In this document: one piece after another, positions 9,481 to 16,600 of the stretch | Layout of the letters: every line of letters begins with the position of its first letter | Position numbering within the stretch: the stretch's first letter is position 1 | NCBI GenBank assembly: GCA_910576335.1 | Contig: CAJTIU010000007.1 | Location: 145,501 to 209,500, forward strand | DNA: 64,000 nucleotides | Direction of reading: 5' to 3' | Source of the DNA: Lachnospiraceae bacterium | GTDB lineage: Bacteria > Bacillota > Clostridia > Lachnospirales > Lachnospiraceae | Notes under the pieces: generated by a model | The model's input: only the letters and a program-made list of their open reading frames with translations | The model's database searches: none | Told to the model about the DNA's origin: nothing | Position numbers and translations under genes: made by a program

Positions 9481-10557
9481 CTATTTTAGTATAAAGATAT
9501 ATCGTTTTCCCCGTCTCACCTTATCAAGATATCCTTTTTCAACTAAACCGTTAAGGAGTCTGCCTGCTGTCTGTTCCGAAACATGCAGTATCTTCGCAGT
9601 AGCTGTCCGGTTGATTTCAGTTCCCTTTCCCCGCTTCTGCATTTTTTCAATCAGAAGCTTTTCGCGCTCTCCAAAAGCATGGTCTTCTCTCATGGAGACA
9701 AGCATGCTTTCTTCTGCTATTTCCAAAAAATAGTCTAAGAACGGTGTGATATCAATCCATTTTTCGCCATTTACATGTATGGTTTCGGATTCTTTCAATG
9801 CCTGATAATACTGTGCCAGTTTTTGATTTATGGTTCGTGACAGTGGGAGATATCGTATTTTCTCCAATCCGCAATGATATAGATAAGACTGTGTAATTAC
9901 CCTTGCCGTACGACCGTTCCCATCGCAGAAGGGGTGTATATATGCAAAATAAAAATGAAAAACTGCAGCATTTAACCATGGATTGTACCTTTGCTCCTGT
10001 AAGAACAAAAACAGACGTTCCATATATTCTTTGATTTTTTCCGGCTTTGCAGGCGTGTGGATGATCTCCGTATGACTGCCAACATACACCATCCCATCTC
10101 TGAAAAGACTTCTTGACAAACGGGCATTTTCACATACGTCCTTCGTAATGATTTCCCATAGATACCGGATATTGTGAAGATCAATTGGTGTTTTATACGC
10201 ATAGTTCAAAGCATGAACCGTATTCACCACCATCTTATCATCCTTTGAGTAAGGATTATGATAAGACTTGCGGACATTTTCTACGGTTGTTCTTGCTCCT
10301 TCTATGGTTGCAGAATGATAAGCATCCAGCAAAATGATTTCTTTTGCCTTTTGACGCTGATCCAGGCTGTGATACAGACTTTCGATAGAAAGCAGACGCT
10401 GGCGCATCTCATCTGTCTGTACCATATAAAGTACAGTGTTTTCAAGCCCTTCTAAAGGGATTTTCTCTCTGTGTGAATTGCGAAAATCCAACTCCTGCCT
10501 CGCAGCTGTAATTCCCGATTTTTTCTTGATTTTTAATACTTCATAAGATTCATACAT
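9481..10557 (-). CDS. Fic/DOC family protein with C-terminal winged helix
   Basis: Fic proteins transfer AMP (or another phosphate-bearing moiety) from a nucleotide to hydroxyls of target proteins. The core motif HPFCDGNGRTAR is complete, with catalytic His and the anion-binding GNGR. The N-terminal part carries 'SATIEGARTTVENV', which fits the class II inhibitory pattern (S/T)xxxE(G/N), so activity is probably self-restrained. The last about 70 residues ('EINRTATAKILHVSEQTAGR') form a winged helix-turn-helix, which suggests DNA binding. At 358 residues it is normal for this subgroup. Palindromic repeats sit on both sides. Target is unknown. Confidence 0.9.
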   Translation of the reverse strand: MYESYEVLKIKKKSGITAARQELDFRNSHREKIPLEGLENTVLYMVQTDEMRQRLLSIESLYHSLDQRQKAKEIILLDAYHSATIEGARTTVENVRKSYHNPYSKDDKMVVNTVHALNYAYKTPIDLHNIRYLWEIITKDVCENARLSRSLFRDGMVYVGSHTEIIHTPAKPEKIKEYMERLFLFLQEQRYNPWLNAAVFHFYFAYIHPFCDGNGRTARVITQSYLYHCGLEKIRYLPLSRTINQKLAQYYQALKESETIHVNGEKWIDITPFLDYFLEIAEESMLVSMREDHAFGEREKLLIEKMQKRGKGTEINRTATAKILHVSEQTAGRLLNGLVEKGYLDKVRRGKRYIFILK

Positions 10558-10580
10558 GCAAAAGCACCTTCTCTCTTTAA

Positions 10581-10637
10581 TTGGGGACGGGGTAAAATTA
10601 ATTTTACCCCGTCCCAGATTGAAAATGACCTGTCCCA
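10581..10637. repeat. GGGGACGGGG palindrome, long form with variant centre
   Basis: TTGGGGACGGGGTAAAATT is followed by AATTTTACCCCGTCCCA and, after a short spacer, GACCTGTCCCA. The centre differs from the copy at 9.4 kb (TAAAATTAATTTTA in place of TATTTTTAAAAATA), yet both halves still pair. It lies just upstream of the Fic gene and overlaps the end of the spacer before the MBL gene. Confidence 0.85.
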
Positions 10638-10639
10638 GG

Positions 10640-11503
10640 TTATAGTTCGAATGTTTCCAGGTCGTCCGGCACGTACAGATTTCCCGAATAGTAGGTTTTC
10701 CCTTCTTTTGTATATAATTCTTTCCGGTTTTTTAGATTCTTTTCTTCTGTGTGGTACAGGATGAGATTTGGGATCTGGAGTTTTTCTGCTGTCTGGCAGG
10801 CTTCTTTTACGGTGCTGTGGTGCTTTTCGTAAGGCTTGAATTCTTCTGCCTCGCTGTACAGGCAGAATGCCTCGTGCATGAGCCAGTCGCTTTCTTTTAC
10901 AAATTCGTAGTCTTTTTCATTGTAAGGCTCATCGCCTGCGCATGTGAATTTTATGGCCTGTTTCCCGGCGGGATCCGTCTGTGATGCAGCGCCTCCCTGG
11001 GGAGGGCATCCGGGGGTATCCCGCAGGAGCGTCATTGTGAAGCCGAATTGTTTTGCTTTTGTAGAGTAAATGTCAAAAAATGTGGCTTCATTTCCGAGTA
11101 TGACTGCCCGGTCGCCGTGCTTCAGGGGGATGAAACGGATTCGCTCTCCCATATGTTTACATATTTTTTTCTGTATGGTGAGGTTCGCGATGGTCTGAAT
11201 GGTTTTTACCAGGACGCTGTGGCAGTAGATGCGGAGTTCTCCTTCATATGTTCCCTGATTCATTTTTGTTCCGATCACCCGGATCATCCATACGAGCCCG
11301 AGCAAGTGGTCGATGTGCTCGTGGGTTATGAAGATATCATGGATGTCGGCTGTCTCAATTTTTGTGTCTTTTAAAACCTTGAGGATGCGGTTGCCGCCGC
11401 CGGTATCTACAAGGAAATGTTTTCCGCCTTCTGACAGCGCAAAACAGGTATTATAGCGCTGCACAGCCATGGCATTTCCAGTGCCAAGTATTGTTAATTT
11501 CAT
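10640..11503 (-). CDS. MBL-fold metallohydrolase
   Basis: This is a 287-residue metallo-beta-lactamase-fold protein. The metal site motif appears as 'ITHEHIDHLLGLVWM' (HxHxDH), with further ligands likely in 'TGGGNRILKVL', 'FTCAGDEPYNEKDYEFVKES' and 'HHSTVKEACQTAEK'. The domain order resembles RNase Z-like and phosphodiesterase members, but the substrate cannot be told from sequence. Its C-terminal part contains an insertion with 'GCPPQGGAASQTDPAGKQ' that looks variable. It lies between the Fic gene and the HTH regulator, all on the minus strand. A joint function is not evident. Confidence 0.85.
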   Translation of the reverse strand: MKLTILGTGNAMAVQRYNTCFALSEGGKHFLVDTGGGNRILKVLKDTKIETADIHDIFITHEHIDHLLGLVWMIRVIGTKMNQGTYEGELRIYCHSVLVKTIQTIANLTIQKKICKHMGERIRFIPLKHGDRAVILGNEATFFDIYSTKAKQFGFTMTLLRDTPGCPPQGGAASQTDPAGKQAIKFTCAGDEPYNEKDYEFVKESDWLMHEAFCLYSEAEEFKPYEKHHSTVKEACQTAEKLQIPNLILYHTEEKNLKNRKELYTKEGKTYYSGNLYVPDDLETFEL

Positions 11504-11529
11504 CTTTTTAGCTCCTTACGTGGTGTTTT

Positions 11530-11946
11530 TTACAGACATTCTTCTTCAAGTTCATAGAGTATATCATTCGTATCAGGTACGGTAAGTTTCCGCTCCAGAG
11601 CGAAAATGAGAACAGAATCCCGCCTGTTTCTGGCATCTAAGAGCGGCATCCGGGCAACTCTTAGATGCTGGGCTGTTTTCCGGACTCCGAGTTCCATTGC
11701 TAATGCAATGCATAGAAGCATGTCCCTGCCTGGATTTTTGATGCCACGGAAAACCTGGTAAATATACTCTCCTTTATAAGAACGGGTGACTACTTGCGAT
11801 ATCTTTAAATCTGTCTCTGCCAACAGGTTCTGGAGATGCTGGTATAATGTAGTGTCCAGGAATTCGTCCTGATTTGTATCAATATATGTGGAAATATTTT
11901 TGCTTTCCATGATTTCATGGATCAGATCTTCGGTCCGCTTTTTCAT
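11530..11946 (-). CDS. HTH regulator of a kinase-associated type
   Basis: This 138-residue protein has a central Xre-like helix-turn-helix region ('LKISQVVTRSYKGEYIYQV', then 'GIKNPGRDMLLCIALAMELG'). Its C-terminal half is 'MPLLDARNRRDSVLIFALER', ending in acidic 'YELEEECL'. From memory, proteins of this layout in Lachnospiraceae are often encoded next to a Ser/Thr protein kinase. Here a truncated kinase lies about 380 bp away on the other strand, beyond a repeat element. Target genes are unknown. The start is ATG with AAGGAGACCGATGAAAT upstream. Confidence 0.65.
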   Translation of the reverse strand: MKKRTEDLIHEIMESKNISTYIDTNQDEFLDTTLYQHLQNLLAETDLKISQVVTRSYKGEYIYQVFRGIKNPGRDMLLCIALAMELGVRKTAQHLRVARMPLLDARNRRDSVLIFALERKLTVPDTNDILYELEEECL

Positions 11947-11994
11947 ATTTCATCGGTCTCCTTTTTATTACGGTTCATGTGGAGTGCACGGCTT

Positions 11995-12028
11995 CGTGAA
12001 TAGTAACATTCACTCGTTACTATTCACG
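11995..12028. repeat. Inverted repeat CGTGAATAGTAAC
   Basis: CGTGAATAGTAAC (11995-12007) and GTTACTATTCACG (12016-12028) form a perfect 13-bp stem around an 8-base loop. The same arm sequence recurs inside the larger element just downstream (around 12148 and 12240) and as a single arm at about 26775. Confidence 0.7.
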
Positions 12029-12097
12029 GACTAACCGTCTGCTCATAGTAGCAATTCGGGGTAGCATTCCGAATTTTGCTGCGCAAAAGCCGCCCCT

Positions 12098-12302
12098 CAC
12101 TCCTGCATCATTTTCTTACGGAATGCGCATTTCTGACCCATGAATAGTAACACATTCACTCTTTCTTTTCATCTTAACAGATAAAAAAGATTGCGACAAG
12201 GAAAATCTTGCTATAGAATGTAGTTGTAAAGAAGGCTGGTTACTATTCACGAGTCAGGAATGTGTATAAGCTGCGCATTCCGTAAGAAGATGATGCAGGA
12301 GT
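12098..12302. mobile_element. MITE-like element with about 30-bp inverted ends
   Basis: The left end CTCCTGCATCAT-TTTCTTACGGAATGCGCA (12098-12129) is mirrored by the right end TGCGCATTCCGTAAGAAGATGATGCAGGAG (about 12273-12302) with few mismatches. A second inverted pair, TGAATAGTAAC and GTTACTATTCA, lies just inside. The centre, about 90 bp, is AT-rich and non-coding. Size and structure fit a non-autonomous mobile repeat. No coding transposase is attached. A related half (CCGTAAGAAA then CAGGAGTG) appears near 58.95 kb. Target-site duplication was not recognised. Confidence 0.6.
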
Positions 12303-12330
12303 GGACAGCAGCAAGGGAGAGTTATGGTTT

Positions 12331-12680
12331 ATGGCTGATTATGTTGAAGAATACAAATTACAATGTTACAGGAAAATAGAGCCGCTGAATTCGAAAGAGA
12401 ATCTGTGGATAGTGGTGGACTCTGTGACAGAGAGCAGATATGTGATGAGGAAGCTTTCTATGCATTCCCAGGAAGTGTATCTTATACTGAAAACGATACG
12501 GCATCCGAATATTCTGGAAGTCGTGGATTTTTTTTCATATGGCGGCAGCCTGTATGTGATTGAAGAGTATCTGGAATGGGAACCGCTTTCCAGTGCGATC
12601 AATGACAGGAGCTTTTCCCGCCGCGATGCCTTTGCGGTCGGCAGACAGCTCTTAGAGGCTTTGTCGGCGGAGAATGGCTT
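12331..12680 (+). pseudogene. Ser/Thr protein kinase, N-terminal fragment
   Basis: The frame starts at ATG 12331 after AAGGGAGAG. It reads as the N-lobe of a eukaryotic-like kinase: 'SRYVMRKLSMHSQEVYLILK', 'IRHPNILEVVDFFSYGGSLY' and the hinge 'VIEEYLEWEPLSSAI'. The catalytic loop (HRD) and DFG segments are absent, because the text turns into unrelated sequence after 'RQLLEALSAENGL'. The gene is therefore a stub of about 115 residues. It is probably the former partner of the HTH gene on the other side of the MITE-like element. Confidence 0.65.
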
Positions 12681-12755
12681 AGAGGGGTGTAACGGGTGTT
12701 TTGATCGGATTTGCCGGCTGTCCCGATGGATTTCGTGTGAAAACGGCAGTTCTTT

Positions 12756-13193
12756 ATGCCATTCTGGTTGCGGCGGCAGTACAGATATCATTCGTCTGTC
12801 AAGGCGATGTATATGATTTCTGCCATTTTATTTATCTTTGGAAGTATCAGCCTGATGAACATGTTTCTGGTTGATTTCCAGAGCAGAAATTGTGAATTTG
12901 GTCTGTTTGAGGTTGTGGGAACAACGAAGAACCAGCTAAATAAAATGCTGGACAGAGAAATTGGGATCTATCTTGGCGGTTCGTTGGCAATATCACTTAT
13001 TTGCGGCAGCATTTTAAGCGTCATTGTATGCAGACAGCTGGATATGATGAACCATTGCATTACTCTGAAACTGCCATGGATATTTCTGCTGGCCCTGGCG
13101 GCTGTGTTGGCGGTCATATATTTGACTTTTTCTGTATATGCCAGGTCAGAACTAAAGAAAACAAGTATATTGTCGGCAATCAGAGATGACTGA
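12756..13193 (+). pseudogene. FtsX-like ABC permease, C-terminal fragment
   Basis: The frame encodes the final transmembrane block of an FtsX/MacB-type ABC permease. 'MISAILFIFGSISLMNMFLV' is the first helix, 'RNCEFGLFEVVGTTKNQL' the conserved cytosolic loop, then 'IYLGGSLAISLICGSILSVI' and 'WIFLLALAAVLAVIYLTF', ending 'LKKTSILSAIRDD'. The large N-terminal part is missing. Immediately upstream are the kinase stub and another short fragment in a different frame ('VTGVLIGFAGCPDGF'). This is the tail of an exporter of the bacitracin/lantibiotic-resistance kind. Confidence 0.7.
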
Positions 13194-13271
13194 AAAAATG
13201 GGCGGATCGGTATTGCAGAAAAAACAGCGTGATAGAGCAGCTTCGCATAACGGAATAGGAGATGGCGGGTT

Positions 13272-13403
13272 ATGACATGGCCTTTTGAGAACGATACCAG
13301 CCAGATTACTAAAAAGCTGGCAAAAGAAAGCATGAGAAGCGAGAAACGCCGGAACCGGATGGTGATCATCGCGGTCGCCCTGGCGGGTCTATTGACGGAG
13401 TGA
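13272..13403 (+). pseudogene. FtsX-like ABC permease, N-terminal fragment
   Basis: 'MTWPFENDTSQITKKLAKES' followed by 'RRNRMVIIAVALAG' is the typical start of another FtsX-type permease: a cytosolic leader plus the beginning of the first helix. The frame ends 43 residues in, where unrelated coding sequence begins. The start is ATG 13272, close behind AGGAGATGGCGGGTT. Confidence 0.6.
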
Positions 13404-13552
13404 CGGATGTCATCGAAAAACGGGAAGCTTTTCTAGGAAAGGCTGCTGTTTCAGAGGTCACGCCTGTTGCCAGTATGTGTGATATTCTGGATGGGGAAAA
13501 TGAACAGGAGGCAGAACTGGCTTTAGTCAAGGGCAGTACGCAGGCGCTTTAG
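13404..13552 (+). pseudogene. C-terminal fragment of an unrecognised protein
   Basis: One frame reads 'TDVIEKREAFLGKAAVSEV', then 'ASMCDILDGENEQEAELALV', and stops at 13550-13552. It looks like genuine soluble coding sequence without a start. I do not recognise the family. Confidence 0.35.
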
Positions 13553-13640
13553 TAATTCACATTCCACAGCATTCAGAAAACATTTCACAGCAATTCGATT
13601 GTTTTGGAGCTTCAGGAAGGCTATAATAAAATATCTGCCT
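13553..13640 (+). pseudogene. Remnant resembling the end of the downstream histidine kinase
   Basis: CATTCCACAGCATTCAGAA (from 13559) and the following CACAGCAA match the 3' end of the histidine kinase gene (15650-15683) at roughly 30 of 34 bases. They encode 'IPQHSENISQQFD' against 'IPQHPECISQQMD' in the kinase. This suggests a lost paralogous kinase upstream of the response regulator. Confidence 0.45.
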
Positions 13641-13644
13641 ATAG

Positions 13645-13675
13645 CAATGGCAAATTCTATTTGATTTTGCCATTG
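13645..13675. terminator. Hairpin before the response-regulator remnant
   Basis: CAATGGCAAA (13645-13654) pairs with TTTGCCATTG (13666-13675). The loop is AT-rich. No long T-run follows on the plus strand, so termination is only a possibility. Confidence 0.4.
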
Positions 13676-13701
13676 GCTGTTGTGTACGGGGAGGTGGCGC
13701 A

Positions 13702-14275
13702 TTGATTCATATTGCAATCTGTGATGAGTTTTCTGGATATCTAGATGAAGGGTATGGATGGCATGGAAACCGCAAGGAGACTGAGGGCAGATAAATTCCA
13801 TGGATTCCTGATCTTCATCACGGTACTGAAAGAGATGGTATTTCAGTCTTTCGAGGTGCAGGCATACGATTATCTGGTCAAGCCGGTGGAAGAAAAACAG
13901 TTTGAGAAAACAATGGAACATCTGTTTTCTTCCATGCAAAATGCCGGCGAAGACAGCCTGCTTGTGCAAAAGGGATATGAGGGACGCATTGTCCAAAAGG
14001 ACGAGATTATTTTCTGTGAGATCATAGACCGGAAAATATATCTGAACCTGGCATCAGGCGGGGTTCTTGATTATTATGAGCAGATTGAGAATCTGGAAAC
14101 GAAGCTGTGCAGCCATTTTTTCCGGTGCCACAGAAGCTATCTCATCAATCTGAAGCATTTAAAAGGATATAAAAACGGAACCGCATATATGGATAATGGC
14201 AGAGAGATTCCCGTATCACGGCTGCGGAACAAAGAGTTTTCCGGAGTTGTTCTGCAGTATATGAAAAATATGTAA
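13702..14275 (+). pseudogene. LytTR response regulator, receiver domain deleted
   Basis: A start-like 'LIHIAICDE' from TTG 13702, after GGAGGTGG, is the normal opening of a receiver domain. It runs out of frame directly into the text 'FLDI-stop-MKGMDGMETARR' (TAG at 13742-13744, where the family usually has Gln). So most of the receiver, including the region up to the phospho-acceptor Asp motif, is deleted and a nonsense codon follows. The rest (from ATG 13745) keeps 'AYDYLVKPVEEKQFEKTM' and a full LytTR DNA-binding domain ('FFRCHRSYLINLKHLKGYK', 'GREIPVSRLRNKEF'). An alternative is a shortened, constitutive LytTR protein from 13745. The histidine kinase follows 58 bp later. Confidence 0.7.
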
Positions 14276-14333
14276 ATAATAGCTGTGAAGATATAGAACG
14301 GTTACAGAGGTTTTGCATATGGGGGCAGGTAAC

Positions 14334-15692
14334 ATGGCTGAATATTTGGATTTTTTAATGTATATATTTACGGATGTCATTGAGACGGTTTTCCTGTTAT
14401 TTTTTTTGGGAAAAATTCTGAAAAAGAAAATATGTCCGCCTTTTTACTTCCTGTTTGCAGTCTGCGCGGTGCTTGTCGGCAATGTTGTGTCGGCACGCAC
14501 GATCACAGGCTTTGTGGCGCTTGTTCTTCTGCTTTCGGCATGCGGGATTTTTGTCTGCCATGCGGATGTGAAGTCTTCCATTCTATATGCGGCTCTGGCG
14601 GTTGAAATCATGCTGCTCTGTTACGGAGTTGTGAAATCTCTGCTGGCTCTTCTACGCCCATGGATGCCTGCCGTTTTCCATGATACGGACGGTATTGCGT
14701 CCATGCTGGCCAGCGAGGCGATTTCACTGGCGCTGTCCGGTTTTTGCTATTATATCGTTTACCGTTATTTTTCCTGCTATTCTGCGGCGGAGCAGCAGCA
14801 AATGTTTCTGGTTATCATTCCAATCCTGATGATATTTATTATGAGTGAGTACATCAATACGATTGAATCTGAGTGGCAGTTTGAAGTTTTAGATGATGGT
14901 GGGGGCTCCAGAGACCTGTTCAGCCACTGGCAGCTGCTTGCTATGCATTTTTTGGGGCTTTTAAGCCTGTTCTGTATCCTGTTTTCTTATAAGAAACTGC
15001 AGCAGAATTTCTGTCTCAGCACAAAAATTTCACTGCTGGAACAGGAGGAACATTCCCTGAACCAGTATGTGGAGGAAGCAAAAAACCGTTATGACAGGAC
15101 AAAATCGTTCCGCCATGATATCCGAAACCATATCGCATTGATAAAAGACCTTTTAGCGAGCGGGAAATTTAAAGAAGCTGTAAGCTATATTGAAGATATG
15201 GATCATATGGCCGAAAAAATGTCATTTCCCTGCAGTACCAATAACCCTGTAGTGGATATCTTAATGGGAAACAAGCTGGGGATTGCAGAAAGCATGGGAA
15301 TCAGCGTGGACTGTTCCCTTCTGTTGCCATACCCCTGCGGCCTTAAGGACATGGATATCTGCATTGTCCTGTCAAATGCGCTGGATAATGCAATCCAGGC
15401 ATGTAAAAATATGACATTTCCTGACCAGCCAGAGGCATGTAATACGGGATGCCCGAATGGGTATATCCATGTATCCGGGCGTATTCAGGGAGATTTTCTC
15501 ATGATGGAAGTGGAGAACAGCTTCCGGGGAAAATGCTCGGTGAAAATAGGGACAGGATTATCTAATATAAAAGCGGTAGCTGAAAAATATAGCGGCGCCA
15601 TGAGCATAGAGACAAGGGAGAATGTATTTGTCCTGCAGGTGCTGCTTGTCATTCCACAGCATCCAGAATGCATCTCACAGCAAATGGATTAA
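14334..15692 (+). CDS. AgrC-like sensor histidine kinase (GHKL ATPase)
   Basis: This 452-residue membrane sensor of peptide-responding two-component systems has about six N-terminal hydrophobic helices (to about residue 230). They are followed by a coiled linker, the phospho-acceptor box 'SFRHDIRNHIALIKDLL' and a GHKL ATP-binding domain. The N-box is 'VLSNALDNAIQACKN' and the G-box 'IGTGLSNIKAVAEKYSG'. I prefer ATG 14334 to 14313 because GGGGGCAGGT precedes it. Its natural partner, the LytTR regulator upstream, is damaged, so the pathway is probably cut or rewired. No precursor peptide gene was found nearby. Confidence 0.85.
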   Translation: MAEYLDFLMYIFTDVIETVFLLFFLGKILKKKICPPFYFLFAVCAVLVGNVVSARTITGFVALVLLLSACGIFVCHADVKSSILYAALAVEIMLLCYGVVKSLLALLRPWMPAVFHDTDGIASMLASEAISLALSGFCYYIVYRYFSCYSAAEQQQMFLVIIPILMIFIMSEYINTIESEWQFEVLDDGGGSRDLFSHWQLLAMHFLGLLSLFCILFSYKKLQQNFCLSTKISLLEQEEHSLNQYVEEAKNRYDRTKSFRHDIRNHIALIKDLLASGKFKEAVSYIEDMDHMAEKMSFPCSTNNPVVDILMGNKLGIAESMGISVDCSLLLPYPCGLKDMDICIVLSNALDNAIQACKNMTFPDQPEACNTGCPNGYIHVSGRIQGDFLMMEVENSFRGKCSVKIGTGLSNIKAVAEKYSGAMSIETRENVFVLQVLLVIPQHPECISQQMD

Positions 15693-15788
15693 CCGCCCGC
15701 ATTTTGCAGCCGAAAAACGAAAAGGGAAGCTGTTTTTGTAAATGTAAAAAATAGCTGCCCGATCATATCAGATTATAGGAGGACAAAA

Positions 15789-16301
15789 ATGATTAAACTG
15801 GTCAGACCGACAGAAGCACTGAAAGAACAGGCATTGGAGTTCAAACAGGAATTTTTTGATAACGGGGAATTCGTAATTAACGGAAGTGAATTGCTTGATA
15901 AAATGGATGATTACAGAGAATGGTGCAGAATCATAGACGCAAATACGAAAGAGGAAACGGTTAATCCGGACTGGGTGATAACAGACACATTTTTTGCAGT
16001 TGATGGTAATGACAGAATTGTGGGAATCATTGATTTAAGGCATACGCTCAACGACTTTCTGAAGGATCTGGGCAATTGCGGTTACAGCGTTCGTCCGTCA
16101 GAAAGACGAAAGGGCTATGCTACGGCTATGCTGCGGCAATTATTAGATGTTGCGAAACGGGCAGGGATGAGCGGACTGCATCTTTCCGTGGAAAAGAAGA
16201 ATGAACCGTCGGTAAAGACGATCATTCGCAACGGCGGAGTATTTGAGCGCAGCTTTGAACTGGATGGGGAACAGGCAGATATTTATAGAATTGCCCTATA
16301 A
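15789..16301 (+). CDS. GNAT family N-acetyltransferase
   Basis: This is a complete 170-residue GNAT protein. The acetyl-CoA pyrophosphate-binding segment is 'VRPSERRKGYATAMLRQLL' (R/QxxGxG/A type). It is preceded by a beta strand 'IVGIIDLRHTLND' and followed by 'HLSVEKKNEPSVKTIIRNGG'. It resembles acetyltransferases of small amines or protein N-termini, but the substrate is unknown. The start follows TATAGGAGGACAAAA. It is one of three GNAT-type reading frames in 15.8-19 kb; the other two are altered. Confidence 0.88.
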   Translation: MIKLVRPTEALKEQALEFKQEFFDNGEFVINGSELLDKMDDYREWCRIIDANTKEETVNPDWVITDTFFAVDGNDRIVGIIDLRHTLNDFLKDLGNCGYSVRPSERRKGYATAMLRQLLDVAKRAGMSGLHLSVEKKNEPSVKTIIRNGGVFERSFELDGEQADIYRIAL

Positions 16302-16302
16302 A

Positions 16303-16600
16303 TCGGATTTTCTTATTGGTGCAATTGAAGAAGAAATCATTTTTCGCGGATATATTCAAACTCGCTTAACAGGAATTATCAGACAAGACCTGTTATGCTC
16401 TTTCTGTACAGCTTTGCTCTTCTTAGCTATGCACTATCCTATACATTGGGGTGTAGGTGGTTTTTCCTTAAGCAGCTTATCATTATATCATGTGATATGC
16501 TTAATAATATTACATTTTGTATGTGATTTTTATATAAGAAAACAAATTGTTTATGGGGAGCTATCGTATGGATAACCGTTTTGTTGCCGAATTAAAATCA
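16303..16600 (+). pseudogene. CPBP-family intramembrane protease, C-terminal fragment
   Basis: The frame carries CPBP motif 1 as 'AIEEEIIFRGYIQTRL' and motif 2 as 'ALLFLAMHYPIHWG', followed by the hydrophobic 'LYHVICLIILHFVCDF'. The N-terminal half is absent. Past 'CDF' the likely true sequence ('TNCLWGAIVWIT') continues in another frame, as if one T had been lost from a T-run at about 16527. The fragment then meets the next gene. Such proteases process peptides or act in bacteriocin self-protection. Confidence 0.6.

Noticed and set aside
12098..12302. Inverted repeat as a bacteriocin operator or riboswitch
   Set aside because: Long near-perfect terminal inversion, a non-coding centre and a related copy at 58.9 kb fit a mobile repeat better.
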